37,260 nucleotides of DNA from Gemmatimonadota bacterium (GCA_026387895.1 JAPLKT010000062.1:1-37260), one strand, 5' to 3'. Positions 25,901 to 32,657 are shown, counted from the stretch's first letter. The notes: generated from the letters alone by a model not told the origin. Numbers and translations: made by a program.

Positions 25901-26476
25901 CGCGCCAGGAATCTCGATCCGCGACAACAACGTCCCGCGCCACGCGTCCACGGGATGCACGAGTGCGGCCCATCCGTCGCGCCGCGACGTCGCTCCTATC
26001 ACAAGCGCGAGCAACACGGGAACAAGCATCGCACCCGCACGGAACGCCCGGGTGCGCAACTGCCGCTCGAGCGCCGGCGCAAGCACCGCTCCGCCCCGAT
26101 TCAACCGCTCCGCCAACTTGTGCTCAGCCACGCGCACAAAAATGCTGCGATCCTCGGCCAGCTCCACGACGCCGCGCACCGCACCGTCGCGCAAGGACTG
26201 TTCCCGCTCCACTGCCGCCGCGACCGCGGGAAGCGACGACATCGCGCGAGCCGTGCGCGCTCCAAAACGCGCCACCAGCCACGCCGCAATCACCACAACG
26301 GTCCACACCGCAAAGGGGACGAACCTCGGCAGTGCAATCCACCGCGCGCCCCCGAGTACCTGAACACCCAGCACAAGAATCGCCGCTGCCGCAGTGAGGA
26401 CCGCCACGGAGGTGCCCGCATGCGCCAACCGGAGCACGCGCGCACGTTCGCGGATCAGAATATCGATCAAGCTCAT
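22976..26476 (-). CDS. DUF4175-family giant membrane-anchored coiled-coil protein
   Basis: A protein of 1166 residues. Hydrophobic segments lie at about 24-42, 52-70 and 147-161. Residues about 185-480 look like beta-rich periplasmic Ig/cadherin-like domains (for example IEIPGAPSRAQRGSTVRF, AIRATYPAYLRRAPE and IELELVASDDHALASVSLKV). From about 490 to 750 and 830 to 1090 it is long Gln/Ala/Lys/Glu coiled coil. Between them sits a Gly-Gln-Gln repeat (778-824). The C terminus KYRVPEWNELRG ... RRLVIEYFRRL resembles a terminal motif common in related envelope proteins. The whole layout matches DUF4175. The biochemical role is unknown. It is coupled by 4-base overlaps to DUF4159 upstream and the TPR gene downstream. 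Confidence 0.88.
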   Translation of the reverse strand: MSLIDILIRERARVLRLAHAGTSVAVLTAAAAILVLGVQVLGGARWIALPRFVPFAVWTVVVIAAWLVARFGARTARAMSSLPAVAAAVEREQSLRDGAVRGVVELAEDRSIFVRVAEHKLAERLNRGGAVLAPALERQLRTRAFRAGAMLVPVLLALVIGATSRRDGWAALVHPVDAWRGTLLSRIEIPGAPSRAQRGSTVRFTIRAVGRSALVLRRRTTGNAWSETPIAVEHGEAKVEFGPLDADLTLVATDGRALSDTVVVRVVDRPFVGDVAIRATYPAYLRRAPETLVADAPLRLPRGTLLTIEGHASEPLAAVALSNGTETVALASEDRRFSGRMTPMTSGTWSWSARGRTTVIADVPAPLVLEVLPDSAPVAEILSPGSDSLVQATDKIELELVASDDHALASVSLKVWRVTRDGRANTPNVQKVGGGGNPDWSGTLMMDLTPFGLGAGDGVHVQLVARDESPGGQEGVSRELVLRIPATEEQRSAARSAADSAAARAAAAAKAMQQLQQRTSDAANQRTAKPEDASKAGQPNAMKYEGAQQAKALAAEQKAMAERVQQLQQTSKALEDRMRAAGVLDTAMAGQLREAQRLLREALTPEMMEALKKLDNATQNLSQDQSKASLQQMADQQKKMREALEKSAEILKRAALEGAMQTLRDEAKELAKQQRALADSGAKDGPDANKRMQDRTAQLAKDIEALKDRLKKENADTAAKDAQRALEEAMKAQSAMEREQAGEKSGEKSGEKGQPGDDKAQPKDSKGSPQGQQQNQSGQKGQQGQQGQQGQQGQQGQQGQQGQKGQQGQQGQKGQQGQPGQKGQGSDAAREAADAMDAAAQALSDGRKAQVEEWKQEVTGELDRSVQEMLQLARQQDALANKAKQNPTDPSLRSEQSALAQGVQKASERLNSQSKRSALVSPKSQKAVSDAEQKVEQATKDASDQRSASQASGTMSDAADALRQAAASLTRDRERAGNSQSASGLPELLAQLQQLARQQGSLNGQMQSFLQNAIQQQKQGQQMSPEGQALAKDLARTQRDVARKLDDVGDADASGKASELAREARQLAQSLEQGAADPTVLERQQRLFKRMLDAGRTLENDQKDESSRRESKPGDQNNPFVPPTANAAGKAALKYRVPEWNELRGLSNEERRLVIEYFRRLNGDKP
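24005..24145 (-). repeat. 9-base Gly-Gln-Gln/Lys coding repeat inside the DUF4175 gene
   Basis: About 15 near-identical 9-base units, seen on the plus strand as variants of ctggccctg, ctggccttg and ttgtccttg. Read on the minus strand they encode GQQ or GQK repeated through residues 778-824. Synonymous variation between units shows the array is older than the 12-base repeats elsewhere in the window. It gives a flexible or collagen-like polar linker between two coiled-coil blocks. The opposite strand reads as poly-Leu, which is only a shadow. Confidence 0.9.
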
Positions 26477-27144
26477 AACGCAGGCCGCCCGGTGATCGCG
26501 TAGACGAACAGATTTACTCCCATGCGCAGTGCCGCCTCGTGCAACTCCGGCGGATCACTGTACGTGCCGATGTCCTCCCAGCCGTTTCCGAGATCGCTCT
26601 CGGAGCTGTAGTACACCGCCAACCGATTCCCCAAAAAGATCCCGAAACCGCGCGCGGGCTTCCCGTCGTGCTCATGGATCTTCGGAATCCCGCGCGGCAA
26701 GTCGTACATCACGTGATAGATCGGGTGCGACAACGGCACGTCCACCAGATCGCGATCGGGGAACACCCGCTTGATCTCGCGCCGAAAACTCTCATCGAGC
26801 CCGTAGTTGTCATCCACGTGCAGAAAGCCACCGCGCGTGAGGTACTCGCGAAGCCGCACGACTTCGGCATCGCTCAGCTTGAGGTTCCCATGCCCGGTCA
26901 GGTGCAGAAACGGATAGTCCCAGAGGCGGTCGTCCATCAACGTCACCCGTGCTTCCGTTGCCTCAACGGCGAACGTCGTGCGCTCCTTTATGGCGCGCAA
27001 CAGATTCGGAAGGCTTGACGGATTCGCGTACCAGTCGCCGCCGCCATCGTACTGTAGGCGTGCGACAGTGAGCCGCGGCACGCGTGCCGAAGCGGCCAAG
27101 GGCACAAGGAGCAACAGGACGGCAAAACGACGGAAACGGTTCAC
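26473..27144 (-). CDS. DUF4159-family exported protein
   Basis: A 223-residue protein with an N-terminal signal peptide (VNRFRRFAVLLLLVPLAASA). The mature part starts VPRLTVARLQYDGGGDWYANPSSLPNLLRAI, the hallmark of DUF4159, and continues with a Rossmann/ThuA-like pattern: YPFLHLTGHGNLKLSDAEV, LREYLTRGGFLHVDDNYG and HPIYHVMYDLP. The likely fold is related to class I amidotransferase-like domains, as in the other exported protein of this operon. Family members usually accompany envelope proteins of unknown function. The start is a GTG overlapping the rsmI stop (GTGA); the stop overlaps the DUF4175 ATG. Confidence 0.88.
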   Translation of the reverse strand: MNRFRRFAVLLLLVPLAASARVPRLTVARLQYDGGGDWYANPSSLPNLLRAIKERTTFAVEATEARVTLMDDRLWDYPFLHLTGHGNLKLSDAEVVRLREYLTRGGFLHVDDNYGLDESFRREIKRVFPDRDLVDVPLSHPIYHVMYDLPRGIPKIHEHDGKPARGFGIFLGNRLAVYYSSESDLGNGWEDIGTYSDPPELHEAALRMGVNLFVYAITGRPAL

Positions 27145-27962
27145 TCGTGGGCCAGGCGGTACGCCAAGTTTCGGGGGGCTGCAGTCTCTTCCATCAATAC
27201 GCGGACGACGTCGCGTGCGCTCAAGCCCTGCCCGCGTAACGTACCCGCGCGCACGCGGAGCGCCTCCTCGTCGAGCGCCACCGCAACCGCGCCTGAGACG
27301 AGCAACACCACCTCCCCACGCGGCGCCGTCTCCTCATACGACAACGCCAGCTCGGAGACCGTGCCCCGTCGGAACTCCTCAAACTGCTTGGTCAGCTCAC
27401 GCGCCACCACAGCCTGCCGGTCCCCTGCTCCTGCCTCTCCCAAATCGGCAAGCGTGTCACCCACGCGCCCCGGGGCCTCATACAGCACCGACGTGTGCCG
27501 CGACTCCACGACCTCGCGGACCACAGCACTCCGCTCCTTCCCCTTCCGCGCCAGAAAGCCGTAAAAGGTGAAGCTCGTCGCATCTAAGCCCGACCCCACC
27601 AGCGCAGCAAGCAACGCCGAGGCGCCGGGCACAGGGACAATCGACACGCCCGCGTCAATGGCCGCGCGCACGAGTCGCGCCCCAGGGTCGGAGAGCAACG
27701 GCGTCCCGGCATCACTGATCAGCGCCAGTCGTGCCCCGCCTGCGAGCCGCGCCACCAGCGCTGGCGTGCTTTTGGCCTCGTTGTGCTCGTGATGCGCCAG
27801 CAGCGGCGTCTGCACGGCAAACCGGTCCAGCATCGGACGCGAGTGACGCGTGTCCTCCGCAAGGATCGTCTCCACCGACTGGAGGACCTCGATCGCCCGC
27901 GGACTCAGGTCGCCGAGATTCCCAATCGGCGTACTGACGAGGTACAGCGTCCCCGCGCTCAC
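27141..27962 (-). CDS. rsmI: 16S rRNA (cytidine-1402 2'-O)-methyltransferase
   Basis: RsmI methylates the ribose of C1402 of 16S rRNA, in the P site. From the GTG at 27962 the protein has 273 residues, the family norm. It begins SAGTLYLVSTPIGNLGDLSPRA and shows AEDTRHSRPMLDRF, HNEA, ISDAGTPLLSDPGARLV and PVPGASALLAALVGSGL, followed by FYGFLARKGKER; together these form the SAM-dependent tetrapyrrole-methylase-type fold. The open frame extends to 28103, but the extra residues lie within the upstream gene, and the GTG overlaps that gene's stop (GTGA). Its place at the head of an envelope/helicase operon looks incidental. Confidence 0.95.
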   Translation of the reverse strand: MSAGTLYLVSTPIGNLGDLSPRAIEVLQSVETILAEDTRHSRPMLDRFAVQTPLLAHHEHNEAKSTPALVARLAGGARLALISDAGTPLLSDPGARLVRAAIDAGVSIVPVPGASALLAALVGSGLDATSFTFYGFLARKGKERSAVVREVVESRHTSVLYEAPGRVGDTLADLGEAGAGDRQAVVARELTKQFEEFRRGTVSELALSYEETAPRGEVVLLVSGAVAVALDEEALRVRAGTLRGQGLSARDVVRVLMEETAAPRNLAYRLAHE

Positions 27963-28960
27963 CAGCGCACCGGCCACGGCAACGTCTCGAAAAAACCTGC
28001 CGAGTGGAATGAATGGCGCCGTTCCCGCGTGAGCGAGGCGATAACCGCCGGCGCCTGCAGTCCGTGCGTAGGAGCCGCATCGCCGAGCAGCGACGTCAGC
28101 CACGCGCCGATCGCGGCCGTGACGTCACGCGCGTCCTGCACCGGATCCGCACGCTCGGCGGGCGCACTGGCGAGATGGTCCCGTCCGAGCTGGGCGAGCC
28201 CGAACTGCGCAAGCGCCGGGTGCTCCTGCACCAACGCGAGACGGACACGTTCGGCAATCGCAGGCGCATCGGCGCAGCCGGATGCCTCAAGGCGCGCCAC
28301 CGCCGTCTGGACCAGGTCGCGGTACGCCTGCACCAACGACGGCGCCGCCTGACTCGGCAGTGGTCGCGCGACGGGAAACAGGCGGATCTCCCGCACCGCA
28401 TGGCTCGACGCGAGCTGCCTGCGCAGGTTCGCCTCCGCGTCGGTTGACTCCGCGTTCGTAAAGTACCCGCGGACCAACCGACCGAATCGCACACTCGCGT
28501 AGCTCGCGTCGTCGCCGACCCGCACCTCAAGAGTCCCGTCATGCATGGTCGCATGCAGATAGGCCAGCACCGCGTCGGCATCGAGCGTCGAGAGCTCGGC
28601 AGGCCACGAAAGCGGAGGCAGCAGCTGCGCCTGGAACATCATCGCGAGTTGCTCGTCATCCGCTTCGTGAAAGCAGATGTCCCCGAACTCCGCCTGCATC
28701 GGCACGCGCGCGACAGCGTCGGCCAACGCGATCTGCTGGAACCGCACCCCATCCGAGGAGCGGGTCGCATTGACGAGTTCGCCTTCCTGCAGGTACAGCA
28801 ACAGGAACTCTTCCGGCAACCACACGCCGACGTACCCGAACACGCGCGCCGCACGGTCGCGCTTGGCGTCCGTGAGGAGATGGCGCACATGCACGTAGGC
28901 GAGGCGCGTGCGATGCAGGAGCACGCGATCCACCGGGAAACGAAGGCCGGACGCAGGCAA
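27959..28960 (-). CDS. Hypothetical protein with a possible DUF4388-like segment
   Basis: A 333-residue soluble protein with no signal peptide or membrane segment. I do not recognise it with confidence. Residues about 128-170 (VLAYLHATMHDGTLEVRVGDDASYASVRFG) resemble the DUF4388 pattern of 'a short helix, then GxLxV, then a polar strand, then GxLVxG' seen in gliding and regulatory proteins. The N-terminal half has a beta-rich stretch (GYVGVWLPEEFLLLYLQEGELVN). The start is uncertain: TTG at 28960 is the longest, GTG at 28933 is an alternative. It is the first gene of the coupled minus-strand series and lies downstream of trxA behind two hairpins, so it probably has its own promoter or is reached by read-through. 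Confidence 0.65.
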   Translation of the reverse strand: MPASGLRFPVDRVLLHRTRLAYVHVRHLLTDAKRDRAARVFGYVGVWLPEEFLLLYLQEGELVNATRSSDGVRFQQIALADAVARVPMQAEFGDICFHEADDEQLAMMFQAQLLPPLSWPAELSTLDADAVLAYLHATMHDGTLEVRVGDDASYASVRFGRLVRGYFTNAESTDAEANLRRQLASSHAVREIRLFPVARPLPSQAAPSLVQAYRDLVQTAVARLEASGCADAPAIAERVRLALVQEHPALAQFGLAQLGRDHLASAPAERADPVQDARDVTAAIGAWLTSLLGDAAPTHGLQAPAVIASLTRERRHSFHSAGFFETLPWPVRW

Positions 28961-28987
28961 GGGCTGGGCGGTGGAAGGAACAGCGAC

Positions 28988-29037
28988 GGGAGACGGGCAG
29001 ACGATCCGCCCGATGGGCGGCGCCTCCGCCGTCTCCC
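28988..29037. repeat. Branched inverted repeat between trxA and the hypothetical gene
   Basis: Outer arms gggagacgg (28988-28996) and ccgtctccc (29029-29037) pair perfectly. Inside them lies a second perfect hairpin, ccgccc-gat-gggcgg (29006-29020). The structure can form on either strand. On the minus strand it falls after the trxA terminator and about 28 bases before the next start codon, so it could be a second terminator or a leader structure for the downstream operon. No T run follows it. Confidence 0.5.
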
Positions 29038-29040
29038 GCT

Positions 29041-29078
29041 AAAAGTTCGCGAGCGGGCGCGTCGCCCGCAACGCGAAC
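29041..29078 (-). terminator. Intrinsic terminator of trxA
   Basis: On the minus strand, one base after the trxA TAA, the RNA can fold as GTTCGCG-tt-GCGGGCG-acg-CGCCCGC-t-CGCGAAC followed by TTTT. That is 14 GC-rich base pairs with a small asymmetric internal bulge, a 3-base loop and a short U tract. This is a good Rho-independent terminator and separates trxA from the long operon that follows. Confidence 0.8.
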
Positions 29079-29079
29079 G

Positions 29080-29406
29080 TTAGGCCAAATGCTTGTCGAA
29101 CTTTTCGGCCAAGGCCGCCTTCGGCACCGCCCCGACCACCTGATCAATGAGCTTGCCATCCTTGAAAAACAGCAACGTCGGGATCGACCGCACGTTGAAC
29201 TTCATCGAGGTCTTCTGATTGGAGTCCACGTCGAGCTTGGTCACCTTGACCTTGCCCGCGTACTCCACCGACAGCTGGTCGAGAATCGGCGCGATCATGC
29301 GGCACGGGCCGCACCAGGTCGCCCAGAAGTCCACCACCGTCAGCCCGTCGGCCTTCTCAACGGTCGCTTCGAAGTCAGCGTCCGTCACCACGATTGCGTT
29401 CGACAT
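29080..29406 (-). CDS. trxA: Thioredoxin
   Basis: A 108-residue cytoplasmic dithiol-disulfide reductant. The active site is canonical WCGPC (31-35) within VVDFWATWCGPCRMIAPILDQL, and the conserved cis-proline loop is RSIPTLLFF. No signal peptide is present. Length and every core motif match TrxA. It is divergent from the methylmalonyl-CoA epimerase gene with 136 bases between the starts, and it is followed directly by a strong terminator, so it is most likely a single-gene transcript. Confidence 0.98.
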   Translation of the reverse strand: MSNAIVVTDADFEATVEKADGLTVVDFWATWCGPCRMIAPILDQLSVEYAGKVKVTKLDVDSNQKTSMKFNVRSIPTLLFFKDGKLIDQVVGAVPKAALAEKFDKHLA

Positions 29407-29542
29407 TGCCCCTAATTCTCCCCACGTCTGACTGTTCCGTGCGCGCCACAGGTGCCGAGTGCCCCCGGGTCGCGCTAACCTTCACGGTGCAGCTGCCGCT
29501 CACGTCCGGGCGCATCGCCCTTTCCTTTGCTCATACTCACCG

Positions 29543-29953
29543 ATGACTTCCCCCATCCGTCGCGGTACCCGCATCGCCCATATCGGCATCGCCGTGCGGT
29601 CCCTCGACGCCCTACTCCCTCTCTACCGCGATGTTCTCGGCCTTCCCGAAGTGCCGCTTGATGACGCCGACGGCGCCCGGATTGCGGGGCTCGCCGCTGG
29701 CGAATCACTCGTGGAACTTCTCGAACCCGAAGCGGCCGGTTCCCCGATCGACAAGTTCATCGAGAAACGGGGACCGGGAATCCATCACCTCTGCCTAGCG
29801 GTAGACGACCTCGACAGCACACTGGAAAAGTGCCGCGCGGCGGGCATCGCCCTCATCGATTCCGTACCGCGGATTGGAGCGGAGGGCAAACGCATCGCCT
29901 TCCTGCACCCCAAATCCACGGGCGGTGTGCTGATCGAACTCTCTGAATACTAA
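29543..29953 (+). CDS. mce: Methylmalonyl-CoA epimerase (VOC superfamily)
   Basis: A 136-residue metalloenzyme of the glyoxalase/VOC fold that interconverts (R)- and (S)-methylmalonyl-CoA in propionate and odd-chain metabolism. The pattern is typical: RIAHIGIAVRSLDALLPLYRD with the first metal His, LVELLEP with the Glu, GPGIHHLCLAVDDLD with the second His, and GGVLIELSEY with the last Glu at the C terminus. The ATG at 29543 is used because the 28 residues upstream in the open frame are not part of the fold. No mutase gene is in the window. The stop overlaps the stop of the convergent lipoprotein gene by 3 bases. Confidence 0.93.
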   Translation: MTSPIRRGTRIAHIGIAVRSLDALLPLYRDVLGLPEVPLDDADGARIAGLAAGESLVELLEPEAAGSPIDKFIEKRGPGIHHLCLAVDDLDSTLEKCRAAGIALIDSVPRIGAEGKRIAFLHPKSTGGVLIELSEY

Positions 29954-30456
29954 AACAGCGCTTCCGCGTCTGGCGTCTTCCCCATCCCCGCGCTGCGGCA
30001 AAAACCCTTGTTCTGCAGCGTCACAATGTCGAACTCCGACACGAACCATCGGCCCGCAGGTCCTCGGACAGCCGTAAACTTCGTGGTGGCCTTCAGCGAG
30101 CCCTGCACAAGATCGACATTGAACAGCACTTTTCCACCGACACTCGCGGCGCCTTCCGTCACTTTGGCCTGATCGTGGCGGAGGGCGCACACCATGATAA
30201 CTTCGCGCTGCTCAAATGCGCGCCGATCATCCCGATCGCGCGCGGGGCCGGTTTCATCGCCGAACAGTTGGCCGAGCGTGACCAAGTCCTGCTCGCGTGC
30301 CGCCGCGAGGAATCGGTCCACCGCAAGGCGCGAAGATGGCGCGCCGGCGGTGGCGCCGGCGGTGGCGCCGGCGGTGACAGCTGAGCCGCCGTTGTCGTTT
30401 GCCGGAACGGTCCGGCACGCGACCACGACGAGGAGCACCAGTGCGACTCGCTTCAC
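29950..30456 (-). CDS. Small predicted lipoprotein, unknown function
   Basis: A 168-residue protein starting at a GTG. It begins VKRVALVLLVVVACRTVPAND, a short but plausible lipoprotein signal with lipobox VVAC (Cys14). A flexible Gly/Ala/Thr linker encoded by a 12-base tandem repeat follows. The domain after it (LAVDRFLAAAREQDLVTLGQLFGD ... GRWFVSEFDIVTLQNKGFC) has the helix-then-sheet layout of NTF2/SnoaL-like proteins, a tentative fold guess. The frame is open to 30486, but the GTG at 30456 places the signal peptide correctly. It converges on mce. The function cannot be assigned. Confidence 0.7.
   Translation of the reverse strand: MKRVALVLLVVVACRTVPANDNGGSAVTAGATAGATAGAPSSRLAVDRFLAAAREQDLVTLGQLFGDETGPARDRDDRRAFEQREVIMVCALRHDQAKVTEGAASVGGKVLFNVDLVQGSLKATTKFTAVRGPAGRWFVSEFDIVTLQNKGFCRSAGMGKTPDAEALF
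30341..30376 (-). repeat. 12-base tandem repeat, three perfect units, in the lipoprotein gene
   Basis: Three identical copies of gcgccggcggtg (plus-strand reading) lie head to tail. On the minus strand they encode Thr-Ala-Gly-Ala repeats just after the lipid-anchor cysteine, forming a tether of variable length between the membrane and the folded domain. Perfect identity suggests a recent and unstable expansion. Confidence 0.9.
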
Positions 30457-30584
30457 GCGCGACTCCAGTTCGAGGGGATACCGCAACCTAAGCAGGGCAC
30501 GTGAATGCCAGCAAGCGTGACAGTTGTTAACATTCTCTGCGGTCCGCCGCCCAGGCCCTGTCGTCCCCCCGCTCCCTTTCGCCG

Positions 30585-31307
30585 ATGCTGCCCCTTCGTC
30601 TCTGCATCAACGTTGACCACATCGCCACTGTGCGACAGGCGCGACACACCGATGAGCCCGACCCCCTCGCCGCCGCCTTGGCGTGCGAAGCGGCTGGGGC
30701 GGATGGCATTACGGCGCACCTGCGGGAAGACCGTCGGCATATGCAGGACGCCGACATCGAACAGCTCGCGGTCCAGTGCCGCACCCCGTTCAATCTCGAG
30801 ATGGCGTGCACCGAGGAGATGCTCCTCATTGCCGAACGCCTCCGGCCGGCACAGGTGACCCTCGTACCCGAGAAGCGCGCCGAGGTTACCACCGAGGGAG
30901 GGCTCGATGTCGCGAAAGCCAGCGATATTCTACAGCCCGCGATCGCTCGACTGAGCGCCGCGGGAATCCGCACCGCGCTCTTCATCGATCCGGTGCCAAT
31001 GATCATCGAGCGCTCCGCGTGGCTAGGCGCGCATGCGATTGAACTGCACACGGGCACCTACGCGCACCACCCGCACGACGAGCGCCCGCTCGCCGCGCTG
31101 CAAACCGGCGCGCGCCAGGCCACGGCGCTGGGACTCAACGTGCACGCGGGCCACGGGCTCACCGTGCGCAATGTCGCGGCGATCGCAGCCATCCCCGAGA
31201 TCGAGGAGCTCAACATCGGACACACGATCGTGAGCATGGCGCTGTTCTCTGGCATTGCGCAGGCCGTCCGCGACATGCGCCGCGTCATGGATGCCGCGCG
31301 TGGCTGA
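30585..31307 (+). CDS. pdxJ: Pyridoxine 5'-phosphate synthase
   Basis: PdxJ condenses 3-amino-2-oxopropyl phosphate (from the PdxA reaction) with deoxyxylulose 5-phosphate to give PNP, the last ring-forming step of DXP-dependent vitamin B6 synthesis. The 240-residue TIM barrel opens LRLCINVDHIATVRQARHTDEPDP, then has ITAHLREDRRHMQDADI, FNLEMACTEEML, TLVPEKRAEVTTEGGLD, IELHTGTYA, NVHAGHGLTVRN and EELNIGHTIVSMALF, all family signatures. The ATG at 30585 is the family start. DXP is also the isoprenoid precursor used upstream of IspE, encoded nearby. The product PLP is the cofactor of SelA in this window. Confidence 0.97.
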   Translation: MLPLRLCINVDHIATVRQARHTDEPDPLAAALACEAAGADGITAHLREDRRHMQDADIEQLAVQCRTPFNLEMACTEEMLLIAERLRPAQVTLVPEKRAEVTTEGGLDVAKASDILQPAIARLSAAGIRTALFIDPVPMIIERSAWLGAHAIELHTGTYAHHPHDERPLAALQTGARQATALGLNVHAGHGLTVRNVAAIAAIPEIEELNIGHTIVSMALFSGIAQAVRDMRRVMDAARG

Positions 31308-31348
31308 CCGGTTGCCTGAGGCGGGGGGTATGCGTTCTCTTCGTCGGA

Positions 31349-31362
31349 GGGGCGCACGCCCC
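31349..31362 (+). terminator. Possible weak terminator hairpin after pdxJ
   Basis: ggggcg-ca-cgcccc can form a compact GC-rich stem 41 bases after the pdxJ stop, followed by gttctt, a poor T tract. It lies just before the ribosome-binding site of the next small gene. It might attenuate read-through rather than terminate fully. Confidence 0.3.
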
Positions 31363-31382
31363 GTTCTTGAACAGGATCCCAC

Positions 31383-31646
31383 ATGAGCGCCGATACGCCG
31401 ATGCCCTCCGGACACGACCTGAACACCCTGCTTGGCTCTGGCATTGAGGGGCTCTCTGGGATGGCCCCAGACATCGACGCCACCGAGGAGGAGCTCGTGC
31501 CGATCGAGTCGCTGTTGTACCGCGGTCACACGGCGCTCGCGCGCGCGATTGCTATCGCCGATCAAGCCGAGGCGTACGGCACGGTGCCCGACCGTGGCCG
31601 CTTCGGCGAACTGCGCGACCTGCTCCATCTCGCCACCACGGAGTAG
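31383..31646 (+). CDS. Small hypothetical protein (87 residues)
   Basis: An acidic, soluble 87-residue protein with no cysteine, signal peptide or membrane segment. I do not recognise it. Its second half (ESLLYRGHTALARAIAIADQAEAYG ... RFGELRDLLHLATT) is predicted to be helical. An AGGA ribosome-binding site lies 6 bases before the ATG, which supports it being a real gene, and codon usage looks like the neighbours. It stands 3 bases before the start of the flippase-like membrane protein, so the two are probably co-translated. Confidence 0.6.
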   Translation: MSADTPMPSGHDLNTLLGSGIEGLSGMAPDIDATEEELVPIESLLYRGHTALARAIAIADQAEAYGTVPDRGRFGELRDLLHLATTE

Positions 31647-31649
31647 GAC

Positions 31650-32657
31650 GTGAAATTCGGCTGGCGCGGCGCGCTGGGCCTTGCCCTAAGCGCCGGGGCA
31701 CTCTGGTGGACATTGCACGGGGTCGACCTCGCAAAGGTGTGGTCCGTGCTCGCGGCCTCGAACGCGGTGCTGTGGATCGCCTGCACCATCACGGCGACCG
31801 CCATCTTTCCGCTGCGCGCGCGCCGCTGGGCGGCCCTGCTCGAACCCGTCGCGGGACGCCTCCCCTTCACCTCCCTCTGGCAGGCCACCGCCGTCGGGAT
31901 GATGATGAACAACGTGGCCCCAGGACGTGCCGGAGAGTTCGCGCGCCCGTTCGTCCTCTCACGCTCCGAGCCAACGGTCAAGTTCACCGCCGCCTTCGCC
32001 TCGCTCGCCGTCGACCGCCTCTTTGATGGCGTGATCGTACTGCTCCTCATGATCGTCGCGACCTTCGACCCACGCTTCCCGCACGATTCGCCGGCCGCCA
32101 CGGGGGTCGCCCACTCGATGCGCTACGCCGCCCTCTTTCTCACGGCAGTCCTCGTGGTGCTGGCAACGATGGTCTTTGCGCCGCAGACCCTCTTCGCCGC
32201 CTACGACGCCACCGCGGGGCGCCTCACGCCGAAACTTGCCGCGCGGATTCGCCCCCTCCTCGAGGGCTTCGCCTCCGGGCTCGGCGTGCTGCGCAGCCCA
32301 CGACTGGTCGCTGAAGTCTTCTTCTGGGCCCTCCTCCACTGGCTCTGCAACGCCTTCGCCTTCTGGCTCGGCTTCCGCGCCCTCGGGATCGAAGCACCGC
32401 TGACCGCCGCGCTCTTCCTGCAAGGGATCATCGCGATTGGCGTGGCGATTCCCTCGTCGCCAGGGTTCTTCGGCTTCTTTGAGGCGGCCGCCAAGGTCGG
32501 GCTCGGACTCTACGGCGTGAGCGAGACGCAGGCCGTGAGCTTCGGGTTGGGCTTTCACATCCTTTCATACATTCCAATCACAGTGATCGGTGCGTGGTAC
32601 CTCACGCGACTGAATCTGCGACTGTCCGACTTTAGCGGCGGAGCCAAAGCCACGTGA
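31650..32657 (+). CDS. Flippase-like/UPF0104 (LPG-synthase TM-region type) integral membrane protein
   Basis: A 335-residue inner-membrane protein with about seven or eight hydrophobic helices. The family pattern is visible: an N-terminal helix GALGLALSAGALWWTLHGVD, the loop ATAVGMMMNNVAPGRAGEFARP (family signature 'N..lP.r.Ge'), SLAVDRLFDGVIVLLL, and the C-terminal IAIGVAIPSSPGFFGFFEAA, which matches the 'P..pGg.G..E' motif. Relatives include the membrane half of MprF and proteins such as AglD. They are thought to move or modify lipid-linked substrates; the substrate here is unknown. The start is a GTG 3 bases after the previous stop. The stop overlaps ispE (GTGA). Confidence 0.85.
   Translation: MKFGWRGALGLALSAGALWWTLHGVDLAKVWSVLAASNAVLWIACTITATAIFPLRARRWAALLEPVAGRLPFTSLWQATAVGMMMNNVAPGRAGEFARPFVLSRSEPTVKFTAAFASLAVDRLFDGVIVLLLMIVATFDPRFPHDSPAATGVAHSMRYAALFLTAVLVVLATMVFAPQTLFAAYDATAGRLTPKLAARIRPLLEGFASGLGVLRSPRLVAEVFFWALLHWLCNAFAFWLGFRALGIEAPLTAALFLQGIIAIGVAIPSSPGFFGFFEAAAKVGLGLYGVSETQAVSFGLGFHILSYIPITVIGAWYLTRLNLRLSDFSGGAKAT

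Noticed and set aside
27963-28103. Upstream extension of RsmI to 320 residues
   Set aside because: The extra residues lie within the upstream gene and have no family similarity; the GTG at 27962 overlaps the upstream stop and gives the normal RsmI N terminus.
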